The translations under genes and the position numbers were made by a program. A stretch of 64,000 nucleotides of DNA from the NCBI RefSeq assembly GCF_964275005.1, contig NC_092701.1, positions 7,887,955 to 7,951,954 of the forward strand, in the 5' to 3' direction. Origin of the DNA: Diadema setosum (Eukaryota > Echinodermata > Echinoidea > Diadematoida > Diadematidae). Shown one piece after another: positions 23,354 through 35,700 of this stretch (its first letter is position 1; each line of letters opens with the position of its first letter). Under the pieces are notes generated by a model, which saw only the letters and a list, made by a program, of their open reading frames with translations, did not search any database and had not been told where the DNA came from.

Positions 23354-24702
23354 GTGCATGATGGTTTTCTACGAAAGCGATCAACTTTTGTAATCATATT
23401 GCATGGATAATGTGACTTCAATATGTGTTGACCTTTTTTATGAATTTTTGAATGAGTTCTTTGTTCATACATGTCATAATGCTGTTCCATTTGTTTCCTA
23501 TTGTCATTTGAAATTTGCATGGCATATCTATACTGATAAAAACACAGAACACACAAGAATATTATTGTGGTCTGTGTTTTCATTCCATTACAGGAGCCCT
23601 TTTGTTTCTTCAGTTCAGTCTATCAACCCACGCTTGATTCTTCTTCCAAATATATCCTTTCAGTTTGCATATATAAATCACTTATGAATGGTCAATATAA
23701 AATAATTTCAATGTTATGTTGTCATATTGTTACTCTTGTTGAGATTTTAGAGGAGCATCAAACTTTGCTATATTTCCATACTTTTGTTAGTAGTTTTTTT
23801 TTTTTTTTTTTTTTTTTTGCTTGCAATGTGACACAGACTGATGTCTTGTAAACTGTGTCGCCTTTTCTGACAGATGTGTATATTGCAGATGAGCTCAGTC
23901 CTTGTAATGCAAGCTGAACTTACGTGTTTGATTATACTGGATCCCATTATTGCGTACAGATGTGACATTCATTTTGTAAGTAAAAGTGTGGATATTGCCA
24001 ATTATCTACATGTATATACAACCTATATTTATGTATAGATGCCTGACTCCGTTTTTTTTTTTATGCAGTGTAGATATACTGTACTCACAAATGATTTTGG
24101 TTTATGGTAATCAATGTAAATTCAGTGATTTCTATTTCTGTTCATGATGTATCAAAAGTGACAGAGAAGTATTGGAATAAATATGATAAGGTCACCTTTA
24201 AGCTTCTGTTTCTGTATTGCGTTTTTTGATGTTGTTATCTTCAGTTGAAGTATAGATCATGAGAGGTGAGAGTGACATCGAAATGAAGTGGAATCGCTGA
24301 TTCAGACTACATTTCTGCTTTTAATTTCGTCTAGAAATATGAATAACCATGAAATATCAGCTCAAAGTTTGGTCTTTGACTTCCTCATTAATCAAGAAAT
24401 GATAAAATAACTACTGTATTTTATCCCCAAACAACCCTGTCATTATATAATATCGTACAATATTCTAAATTTCTTATGTATCGTATTGTTTAACCATGAA
24501 TATCAATGAGGTTGATGATGTCATGTGAATGTTTAATAATCTTTGGGGCTCATTAACATATGAATATTCAATTAACTTCAATATGATATATACAATAATA
24601 TATACATGTAGACTAGAATACATGACACAATCATTTGAATGCAAAGTGCAACAAGAGGGCCAAAACTGAGTGCAGTACATTGTATTTAAGGTTACAGCTC
24701 GT
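23256..24702. other. AT-rich non-coding stretch
   Basis: Contains a (TA)n run at about 23307-23349 and a poly-T run at about 23796-23818. I see no gene or structured element. Confidence 0.55.
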
Positions 24703-25289
24703 TTTTCCAAAGGTTCGTTATTCCGAAAGTTCGATATTCCGAAGATTTGTTATTTCGAAGGTTCGTTGATCCGAAAATGAAATAGGGTTTGTTATTCCAA
24801 AGGTTCATTAATCGGAAAATGAAATGAGGTTCGTTATTCCGAAGGTTCGTTAATCCGAAAATGAAACAAAGCTCGTCGTTCCGAAGGCTCGTTACGGACC
24901 CTATATCACTTCGGATCAACGAACCTTCGGAATAACGAACCCTATTTCATTTTCTGATTAACGAACCTTCGGAATAACGAACCCTGTTTCATTTTCTGAT
25001 TAACGAACCTTCGGAATAACGAACCCTATTTCATTTTCGTATAAACGAGCCTTCGGAATAGCGAACCCTATTTCATTTTCGGATTAATGAACCTTCGGAA
25101 TCACGAACCTTCGGAATAACGCCACAAAAATGTTCGGATTAACGAACCCTTTTTCATTTTCGGATTAACGAACCTCTAGGTATAGGAAATTTGTGTATTT
25201 CGGATTAACGAACCCTTTTTCATTTTCGGATTAACGAACCTCTAGGTATAGGAAATTTGTGTGTTTCGGATTAACGAACCTTCGGAATA
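24703..25289. repeat. Foldback array of 41 bp units
   Basis: The left side (24703 to about 24890) is four to five units of about 41 bp with GTTCGTTATTCCGAAGG and TTAATCCGAAAATGAAA blocks. From about 24905 the same unit continues in reverse complement (CGAACCTTCGGAATAACGAA…) for about eight units. Two of those carry an inserted block around TAGGTATAGGAAATTTGTGT. It is a head-to-head tandem array, non-coding. Confidence 0.85.
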
Positions 25290-25340
25290 ACGAACAGCAC
25301 CCTATGACGGTTAAGGCTTCAAGTTTTGTAAACACGTACA

Positions 25341-25578
25341 CTCTAAAAACATCCGGATCAGTCTGACCCGGAAAAGGGTCTGTTGGGGCCACACTCCGTT
25401 CCGGGTCAGAAATGACAAGGAATGGGGTCAGATATGACCCAATTCAGAGTCATGAATTGGATCAGGGTGACCCCATTCCAGGTCTTTATGACCAAATTCC
25501 AAGTCATTTTTACCTGGAACGGAGTGTGACCCCAACGGACCCTTTTCTGGGTCAGTTCTGATCCGGATGTTTATAGAG
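25341..25578. mobile_element. Palindromic MITE (CTCTAAAAACATCCGGATCAG ends)
   Basis: A 238 bp element whose halves are near-complementary throughout. It starts CTCTAAAAACATCCGG and ends CCGGATGTTTATAGAG. Inside are inverted GACCC/GGGTC-rich blocks (TGACCCGGAAAAGGGTC opposite GACCCTTTTCTGGGTCA). No coding capacity. The superfamily cannot be assigned. Confidence 0.75.
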
Positions 25579-26665
25579 CGTAAACTTTACGTATACAAGT
25601 ACATACACTGTATTATGTAAACGCCGAATTATTGAGATACGTATAGTACCGGTAAGTTGTGATTGCCAGGAATTATTCAGACCTTTGGTTCTCGACGTAT
25701 GTTGCCAGTAACTAAAATACAATAAAGGTTGTGTTCATCACCCCCCTTTTAGATTCAGTTTGTCCGTGTATTGTGAAACCCAAGACCCTTAGAGGGATAG
25801 TAGAGTATTGGTGGAGATGAGGATTGGGCTTTTACCTTTTTGCGAGATATAAAGAAACCACTTATAAGATAGTACAGAGCATACCATTCTACGAGGAAGT
25901 CAAAGTTCATTTGATGAAAGTCTGTCTTGGAATGACTGAGACATCAAAACACAATGTCAAACAATAAAGTGATCGTATTAAAAGGTGAGTCTCACCTTCT
26001 GCTCTGTTTCGGATATCCCAGCCATTTCAAAGCCAATTTTCATCAAATAAACTTTGAACTCCTTTTTAGGATTAGATATCCTCTTTCATATTTCATAAGA
26101 GGTTTCTCATTATCTCACAAAAAAAAAAATGTTAGAAATATAAAGTTATAGGTCTCAACGATAACTACACAACCCCTTCAAAGTGAAAACGGGTGCACAA
26201 TCAGGCACGCCAATTTTAAAATCTAAGTCACAGGTCAATAACTATTTCCTTTCTTCCAAAGTCCAAACACCACCATTTCAGAGTGGAGTAATCCAACACC
26301 TAACTCCAAACAAAGCCAAAGAGAGGTGCTGGATCTGGTCATCATCATTATGCTCGACGTTATTTCACAACCAGTAACTTGACTACCTTCTCTCCTGGAT
26401 ACAGCAATTAGCTCTGAAGCACTTTGACTACAGGTAAGAAAGACATTTTCCTTCTCGTTATATTCTGAACAAATGTGGAGTATGATTGTGATTATGTATA
26501 TGAATGATAGAATGTCATGACTAGATTGCTTTTACACCTAGATCTGGTTTGAGTATTTATGTCACAATTAGAAGTAGCAATGAGAACTATACTGCAAGAG
26601 AATGAGTAACAAAAGAAGAAGGAGATGTCAATGTGTAACCCATGTGTGGGAAAACATATCTACGA
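25579..26665. other. Non-coding stretch upstream of the duplicated block
   Basis: No gene or element recognised. Confidence 0.5.
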
Positions 26666-27389
26666 AGATCTGGAAATGATTACGTTGCATACAGTCATAA
26701 TATTATATCTGTTTGTTTTAGGCCAAATGTTTACAGTTGAAACAGCTAATATTCAGTGCAAGGTACAAGCTGAGCTCAAGTTGCATGTGTGAACACCACC
26801 CATTTAGTATTATGCCATCGTCATGCAGTAAGAGCTGCACGTTCACATCCCATTTGTATAAAAAAGAGAACTGTCAAGTTGTAACAAGTAAAGCAACAGA
26901 GCTGCATATGAGTCCTTGACTCAGCCACTTCTATAGGCAGTGGTCAAACACACGATACCTGGAGACTAGATATGCACAATCTTAATCATATTTGGCTTTC
27001 TTAAGAGACCGTGTTTGCAATCACAGGACCACACGTATTCTAGCTTTGTCGTATTCTCCTTTAAGTTTCAGGTTGTCGGACCTTTGTGTGAAGCGAATGA
27101 AACAACAAGTTTCTGGTCATACTCGAATTCTGCTCGTAAATGTGTTGCAGTTAAAAGAAACAATGCAAACGTCATAATCCATAACGTCAAATCAAAATTG
27201 TGGTCCTAATTGGCCATTCTTGAATGATTAGTAAATAGCTATTCTACCTTCTCTTGCGCTTCAGTTTTTATTCGTTTGTGAGGACGTTAATTTATGGAAT
27301 TTAGTTCTGCCTGTTGTAACACTTGTTCTTGATTTTGCATTGATACAGTAATAATGTACATTACACAAGAAAATATTGTATATATGTAA

Positions 27390-29350
27390 AGGCCCCAAGA
27401 AAATAGACCCCCCTAAATTTTTTGGAAGTTTCTAGATACATGCATTTGTATAAATAGGGAAATTTACCCTCACAAGTTTATTTCACCCACCCCTGAAATC
27501 AGAGTGGAGTTTACCCAGTCTCTTCAATTTCTAAGAAAAATGCCTTCATCACGATGGATGTGGTTTTGAGCCCCACACTTTCATCCCTGCATCCATTGTG
27601 ACTAGACGTGGCATTTTCCTTTCCTTCAGGTAAGAAATCTTACTTCTACTTCCGTTCAATTATTCTAAATCATTCTTTCTGACGGGTAAATTTGTTGAAT
27701 TCTATGATGTTTAGTGTTGTGTAGTTGAACTACATGGTTCCTCCTTCAGTAAAAGAGGAATTAAGACCAAAGATGATGTTCTCAGCGAAGTTACTGAATA
27801 ATTACTTATTATTGTTTAATGCCATATATGATTGCTTGTTTGCTTGTTTATGATGTGCTAGTGACCATATAAGTATTAGTGCTTGTGTCATTATTAGATT
27901 TCTGTAGTGATTTAACAGTATTCATTATTAAAGATGTAAAATTGCTACTTAAGCTGATTTAGTTTCGGATTAAGTTCCGCTAGTGCGAGTGTGAACAAGC
28001 CATAGGCTGTGCCATCCCGTGTAGAAAGCAGAGTAGAATGGTGAGTGTAAACACTCTCCTAGCTGGTGCGTCGCACCAGAGTCCACTGACCTTATTATTG
28101 ATACGGCTCTCTTGGGATTGAGTGTAAAGTGACTGATATATATGTTATTCTGACTGAAAGCCTGAATGCCTTAACGTGTACTAAGTGTAATTACGTGGAT
28201 ACTTGGTACGATGCTTGTGGAATAGTAGTGTAGCATTGTACAGAATAGAAACAGTGACGGATGATAATAGAGTACATTTATTTGTAGATACATGTAGAAT
28301 AGAGATAGAGACAGAGGGTCGGTATGAACACAGTTTGGGTGACTCATGCAGCGACCTCCACGCCTTATCGGCCAGAGCGCCGACCACTAGCTCTCTGGAC
28401 GGTGTGTTTATAGTTGTGGTCAGTGTCTCTCTCACTTTCCCAGCTCCTCAGTTCCTCACTTTTTGGTCAGTTCCTCACTTTGGTATAAAGAAACCAAAAT
28501 GGAATCATTCAGGGATCGTCCCCAAAGTTTGGTCTTCAGAGCAACTGCTCTTGCATTTTTGAAATACTTTCGCTTTTGCCTGACGGCAGGGATCATCTCA
28601 AATGTTGTTAAAGTTTATGTTGTAAAAGATTTTACAGAAGCGTTTGGTTTTATATCAGAGGAATAAAATACAGAAACGAGCTGGAAAGAGAGAGAAAACC
28701 TGGCTTTTAGAGAAATAAAGGAAAACTAAAGAACTCAGATTTGTTTTGCAGTGTATTAAGACTACAGGTTTTCCTTCTTGCTTTTAAAACAATTCTTGCC
28801 AAAGAAGTGAATACATTCCAGGTTTAGGTTTATTTAATCATTGACTGATTTATTCATCGATACAAACAGAGATTAATCAAATGATAGGTAGTTGCGTTAT
28901 TTGATTAAATCATTAACATTTTAAATGACTGGTTAAGGTAAAGCTATAGATAGCTTTATTAAAGGAGAATCTTACAGTTAATTATGCTTACTACAGAGGA
29001 ATAATAAGAGTGATTGTTATGAGTAAGTGTTATAATTAACCTTTGATTTTCGAGACTCTTTGAGGTATAAATCGAGCATCATATTGAGCAAGGTAAATTA
29101 TCAATTACACTGATGAAGAATTACGTATTCATATCAGCAAACTGGCATGTGTCATTCACATTGTGTTGATGAGAAGAAGTGTTTGATAATTATTTTGATT
29201 GTGATTAATATGATCATTGAAACTCGGTATGATTTATACCAGAATAAAGAGAGACACTTTCATCCCTGCATCCATTGTGACTAGACGTGGCATTTTCCTT
29301 TCCTTCAGTACACAGTTTTTAAACACCCCTTGCCACATCGGGACGGGTGT

Positions 29351-29380
<30 letters not shown>
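27390..29380. mobile_element. 2 kb copy-1-specific insertion with 55 bp exact direct repeats
   Basis: Absent from the paralogous site near 55890. It contains two exact 55 bp direct copies (27575-27629 and 29254-29308) beginning ACACTTTCATCCCTGC and ending TTTCCTTCAG, 1.68 kb apart. The first copy is followed by GTAAG and looks like an exon end with a splice donor; the second is followed by TACACAG. A (AT)n run lies at 29353-29390. There is no recognisable protein. Options are an element with short terminal direct repeats or a small tandem duplication product. Confidence 0.5.
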
Positions 29381-29389
<9 letters not shown>

Positions 29390-29392
<3 letters not shown>

Positions 29393-31259
29393 ATGTGACG
29401 AAAAGGAGGCTCACCCATTCAGCCGTCCTTAAAAGATAAAACTGTTCTTCCCTGGGGTCCCACATTCACCTAACAAATTAATATACACAAACATGAAAAA
29501 AATTACAATGAATGCATTGACAAAAACAATAAATTTACAATAACGAAAAGAAAAAAGAAAACATGAGAAACAAAATATACGCTATGGAATTTACTGTAAA
29601 TCTATTCAGCAATCCACAGTGTAATGTCGCACTTTAATGTTTTATTTATCTCATTTTGTCAACTCATAATTAAACCATCTATAATCTGTCTCTGGATAAA
29701 GCATGCACACCAAGGGTTGGTTTCTCGCCACTGTAGTTAAGTGGGATTTCTAGCCAGTTATACCTTATAAAAAGAGTGAAACATTACAAATACAACAGTG
29801 AAGATTTTATCAAAATTGGATAAAAGTCAGTGAACAGCCTGGTGAAGTTGTGAAACTGGAGTTTCGCTATTTTCTGCTAAACAGTTGCCGTACAGTTAAT
29901 ATGAATATGCAAATGAGCGAACTGATTATGTCATCACCTCTTAATTTTCAATTGATCACATTAACAACATGATGAAAATGATATTCTCTTATGACAGTTT
30001 AAACAATACTGCTATTGCTGGTTGAATAACTTTAAGATAATGATTCGTCAGATATACCAGGGTTTTAGACTGGAGCATAATTGCGCTTGAATGAAAAAGA
30101 AACACAACTGGATTTTTTTTGCAACCATATATGAAAACTATTGCAGGTTGTGAAGGATGACATCACTTTACGATTTGCATATTCATATTGACTGTTCAAG
30201 AGCTGTTCCTGGAAAAAAAAATAGCAAAACTTCTAAATTGCATAAATTCCTTATCTTTCGTCCGATTTTAATCAAATTTTCATTGTTGTGCAGAAAAAAA
30301 AAATTATCCTTCTTTACTGACTAACTTTAATCTGCACTAGAATTACTCTTTAAAAGATTGTTTGATCACAGGCAATGAAAATAACCTTGCGACAATTACT
30401 CAGTGTTTCTTCTTCTTTTCAGACTAACTTTCAACTGCACTAGAATTAGGCCTACTCATTAATAGATTGATAAGGGGCAATGATAATAACCGTGCAACTA
30501 TCACTCAGTTGGGGGGCGGGGCCACGCTTGGTCAAGGGAAACGGAAGACGGTTGTGACCCTTGGGTCAATAGCTCTTCCGTTTCTTAAAGTGCATCATTA
30601 CTACGCTTGGTCAAGGGAACCGGAAGACGGTTGTGACCCTTGGGTCAATAGCTCTTCCGTTTCTTAAAGTTCATCATTACAGCCGCAATGAATGGACACA
30701 CGCACAGGGAAAATACACATACGAACACACGAAAAGGGCGTTTACCTTACCGGGTGTAAAATTTCTTGATAAATTATGTCAATTATGAAGGAAACTGACA
30801 AATAACGATGAGCATACGGGAAAACTGTTAAGTGCTTTCCAAGGCCCCAAAGTTAATGTTCAGGGTAGTGATATTTAAACTTCAGGTATAGATAATGCCC
30901 AACGATTGAAATGTCTCACGATTCGATTTTGTAACGAGTGTTCGGTTATCACGATGACCTATTATTATGTACACAGTAATTCTGCTTTATATCAACGTCA
31001 CTGTTTGTCTAATAAAGGATATACGCCAATACAAAAGGGGCATTTGCCCCAAGCCCAGGGCGTAAAAATCATATCTGTAAAGTAAACAGTGCAGGATATT
31101 GACAAACGACGTAGTGCTCTTTAGTGACACAAAGTTAATTGTCAGGGTATTGTTACACTTTAATTTTCCGCTATAAAAGATAATGCTCAAAGATAAGACT
31201 GATTTATAATGATAAATGTTCGGTAATCATAAGGATTACTTATCATTTATACAATGATT
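29390..31259. other. Non-coding paralogous DNA of copy 1
   Basis: Collinear with 55900-57680. A local tandem duplication of about 75 bp (CGCTTGGTCAAGGGAA … TTCCGTTTCTTAAAGT) is present at 30525-30675; copy 2 has a single unit near 57010-57080. No gene recognised. Confidence 0.55.
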
Positions 31260-31266
31260 CTGCTAT

Positions 31267-31471
31267 GGGGTCTAGGGCAACTACCCCCTGGGCAATTACC
31301 CCGGACCCTTCCCCTGGCCCTAATCCTAATCCTAATCCTGAACCTAATCCTAACCCAAACCCAAATCCTAACACTAAACCTAACCCTAACCCTAATCTTA
31401 ACTCTAACCTTACCACTAACCAGTATTTAGCCGGGGGGTAATTGCCCTCTGGGGGTAATTGCCCGGATACG
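31267..31471. mobile_element. Telomere-like MITE, copy L
   Basis: A 205 bp insertion flanked by the 7 bp duplication CTGCTAT (31260-31266 and 31472-31478). The paralogous empty site near 57690 has one copy. Ends carry GGGCAATTACCCC-type blocks in inverted orientation. The middle is a degenerate run of CCCTAA-like hexamers (CCTAATCCTAATCCT, CCTAACCCTAACCC), that is, vertebrate/echinoderm-type telomere repeat variants. Confidence 0.75.
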
Positions 31472-31689
31472 CTGCTATGAACCACAACGCTTGCTTCCCT
31501 AGTATCAACATATGCAGAAGACTTTGACCCAGACGTGACGTCAAGTATATCTCCGAGCAATTATCCATGCAATAGTAATCGTCACCATGCATGTGTGCCT
31601 TATATTGTATAATGTATGCTATATTTCTCATACTCCCGAAGGGTTCGAAAGAAATGAAGTTCAAACTCCCTAAAACTGACTACTATAGT

Positions 31690-31896
31690 GTATCCGGGCA
31701 ATATTACCCCCAGAGGGCAATTACCCCCCGGCTAAATACTTGTTAGTGGTAAGGTTAGAGTTAAGATTAGTGTTAGGGTTAGGTTTAGTGTTAGGAGTTT
31801 GGGTTTGGGTTAGGATTGGGTTCAGGACTAGGATTAGGATTAGGGCCAGGGGAAGGGTCCGGGGTAATTGCCCAGGGGGTAGTTGCCCTAGACCCC
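31690..31896. mobile_element. Telomere-like MITE, copy R (inverted)
   Basis: Reverse-complement copy of the element at 31267-31471, 218 bp away, with TTAGGG-like degenerate hexamers on this strand. Together they form an inverted pair around host sequence that matches the paralog, so they inserted separately. Confidence 0.75.
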
Positions 31897-32415
31897 TAAA
31901 ATACACTTGTTTACATCCGTGCACCTGCCTGAGATATACAATTGAATTTGAATCCCAAAACACAGGTTGCCGCTTGATGCTGCATCTTTCATCCCATGCA
32001 GTCAAAATTTCTCCATTTGAATTTTAGTATATCCAAAGGAGTGTTGTTGTTGTTGTTGTTGTTGGGTTTTTTGGCGCTTTTCAGTCAAACTTGACCATTT
32101 ACGCCACTCTGATGTACGGTGCGTTTGTTGTGCTTGTACAGTGGCTGACTGGGCTGAGGCGGGTTGTATGAGTTGGCTTGTCGAGTCTTATCCATAGGAA
32201 AAAATGTCGAGGCTTATCCAAAGGAAAAATCACAACTTGTTTTTCATCTTAAAGCCATATTTTGTTTATGAGGTTACTTGATTTATGTATTGATATAAAT
32301 GTATTTATAAAAACCTCTATAATTTGGAAAATCATTTAAGAAGATTATAGTTACACTTTGTTTCTGAAATTGGCATTTTTCTAATTTGTGCCGATTTCAT
32401 GAAGTCAACAGGTTC

Positions 32416-32532
32416 TGTGGTATAGCGCCACCTGTGTTAATAAAGAGTGAGGAGCAACTATGAAAGATTACACTACGTCCACCGAGTCATTCTGTGGTGT
32501 AAATGTCACGTATTTAACCTAAGGACACAACA
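32416..32532 (+). repeat. 5' LTR (117 bp)
   Basis: TG…CA bounded. Contains AATAAA near its start (GTTAATAAAGAG). By eye it is identical to 37801-37917. Confidence 0.92.
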
Positions 32533-32743
32533 AGTGGCGACGAGAAATGGGATATCCGTGCACTACATACCGAAAATGTGAGTAGTGAAGTGAATATTTG
32601 TGAAAGTGCTCCCAGACTGCAGATAACGGTTAAAATCGGCAGTCAAATACGTGGACAGTGACAGTGTTATAAAGTGTGGTCCCACGTGGTGATCTTCATG
32701 TCGTCAGTATCAGTGACTGTAAACGGGCTGTAGAAAAGTGAAA

Positions 32744-35700
32744 ATGGCGTCAACAACAGGTAAAGCGGACACTTATGATCCGGAAGTGGAACAATATGAG
32801 TCATACAGAGAACGAATGGATCAATATTTCATTGCAAATGACATAACTGATGATAGAAAGAAAGTTGCAGTGATTTTATCAGTGATGGGCGCAAGGGAGT
32901 ATGGACTGTTGAAAAGCCTGGTAGCTCCAAAAAAGGTGTCGGAACTGAAACTTTCCGAAATTGATGAAGTGTTAAAACAGCACTACAACCCGAAGCCCCC
33001 AGTGATGCTGGAAAGGTTCAAGTTCTATCAACGAAATCAGCGATCAGATGAGACAATTTCGACATATTTTGCTGAACTGAAGAAAATGGCGGAGTCGTGT
33101 GATTTCGACACATTCAGGAGTGAGGCCCTGCGGGATCGCCTAGTTTGCGGACTCCTGGACAAGAATATCCAGAAGCGTCTTCTGTCGGAGGACAGCCTGA
33201 CGATTGACAAAGCGATCAAGTTAGCCCTAAGCATGGAAGCTGCCAGCCAAAATGCAGAAACACTGAAAACAAGCACTCAGAGACACAGTACAAGCACAAA
33301 CATTCACTATGCCTCTGGGACAATCGAATGCTTCTGCTGTGGCAAAAAAGGCCATTCCAAAAGACAATGTCGCTATAAAGACTATAGTTGTGACCTATGT
33401 CATCGTAAGGGACACTTGAAACAGGTGTGTAGAAACAATGAGAGGCAAAGTAGCCATAGTAGTTCTGCGAGTAGTAAACACAGAACAGAAAAAGGTAGAA
33501 GTCACAAGAAAAGTAGTAGAGGTCATGAACAAAGACACAAGAGTAGAAGAAAGTCTAGGGTAGGTGTGAGTCATGTTGAGGGTGAATCTCATTCAAGTTG
33601 TACAGATAGTTCAGAGTCAGACTCAGGGTCTGAGACAGATGAACAAATGTACTATATTGGTGTACATAGAGTAGGTAAAGGGGTGAAACCTATCATGGCT
33701 GATGTAGAGATAGAAGATACATCACTTCAGATGGAAGTAGATACTGGTTGTGGAGTCTCTATTGTAAGCAAATCATTCTTTGACAGGGAGTTAAAGAGCA
33801 AGGTAAAGGCAGAAAGAACTGAAATTAGACTCAAGACATTTACAGGAGAGGTAATACCAGTCGTAGGGAAATGTCAGGTGAAGGTGACATACCAAGGTAA
33901 AACAGAGAGGTTACCTTTGATCATTGTGAAAAATGAGGGGCCGGCTCTGTTTGGCAGAGATTGGTTGATGAAAATTCCCCTGAGATGGGAAGAGATCAAA
34001 GTCAAACAGGTTGCAGCACGTGAAATGCTGACAGATAGGCTTGAGAAGTTGATAGCAGACAGTGAAGTGTTTGAAACCAGTGCAGGTAAAGTGAAAGGAG
34101 TGCAGGCACAGTTGAAAGTAAAAGGTGATGCACAACCAAAGTTCTTCAAACCTAGGGCAATACCCTTTGCTATGAAAGACAAAGTTGGTGAGGAGATAAA
34201 CAGGTTAGTAAAGGAAGGGGTTCTTGAGCCTGTTGAATATTCAGACTGGGCTGCTCCAGTAGTCCCTGTACGAAAGCCTGATGGCTCAATCAGATTATGT
34301 GGGGATTATAAAGTCACCGTGAACCCCCAGCTGGAGGTTAAGGAGTATCCACTACCTAGACCAGAAGAGCTCTTTGCCAGTTTGCAAGGAGGAAAAAAGT
34401 TCACAAAACTAGACTTGAGAAATGCCTACCAGCAGGTAGAGCTCGATGAGAACTCTCGGAAATATGTCACAATTAATACCCACCTAGGTCTCTACACATA
34501 TACCAGATTACCCTTCGGAGTTAGCTCTGCCCCGGCTATCTTTCAGGAGTGTATGGATAAGATTCTCCATGGCTTAGATGGTGTGGGATGCTATCTCGAC
34601 GATATCATTGTGACGGGATCTAGTGACGATGAGCATCTTGCTAACCTTGAACGAGTGTTGACTAGGTTGAGCCAGTTCGGACTCCGCTTGAAGAAGTCCA
34701 AATGTGTGTTCATGCAGAGTTCAGTTGAGTACTTGGGGTACAAAGTAGATGCAGAGGGATTACACCCATCCCCATCGAGGGTAGAAGCTATCGCGTCAGC
34801 ACGTGCCCCCCAGGATGCATCTGAGGTTCAGTCCTTCATAGGGCTAATCAACTATTACAGGAAGTTCATTCCTAACCTGGCTACCATCTTGGAACCCATT
34901 GATGCACTCAAGAAGACAGATGACTTCAAGTGGACACCACAATGCCAAAGGGCATTCCAAGAGGTCAAAACAATTCTCAGTTCAGGTGCAGTGTTGGTGT
35001 ATTTTGACCCCCAAAAGGACATTACGCTAGCCGTAGATGCTTCACCATATGGCATTGGTGCAGTCATATCCCACGTCACACCTGAAGGAGACAAACCCAT
35101 TGCTTATGCATCACGGAAATTGACCAAGACAGAGAGCAACTACTCCCAGCTAGAAAAAGAGGCACTTGCTATTGTGTATGGGGTACGCATATTCCATCAG
35201 TACCTATGTGGAAAGAAGTTCACACTTCTTACGGACCACAAGCCTTTGACCTACCTCTTAGGACCAAAGAGAGGGATTCCAGTCCTAGCAGCATCCAGAC
35301 TTCAACGCTGGGCCATTCTACTTTCTGGCTATGTGTACGACATTCAGTACCGTACCTCCAAACAGAATGCAAATGCTGACTTTTTGTCACGTCTGCCAGG
35401 TTCGGATACAGTGGAGGACAGTCAGGATGAGTTTGTAGTAATGTGGACCAGTGAGGCTACAGAGTTGAATCATGTACAGCTGAACTCTCTCCCAGTTGAT
35501 GCAGTGATGGTAAAACAGGCAACAGACAAGGACAAAGTATTGTCCAAAGTCCGGTTCTGGGTACAGAATGGGTGGCCAGGAAACCATGAGGTCTCCAGCG
35601 AGTTCCGTCCATGGGTAAAGCGAAAGGATGAGTTGACAGTGGAGAGTGGTTGTCTGTTATGGGGTATCCGTGTAGTCATCCCAGAAAAACTGCAACAGCG

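Noticed and set aside
31721-32005. Leu-Gly repeat proteins around 31243-32027
   Set aside because: They come from translating the degenerate telomere-like hexamers of the MITE copies.
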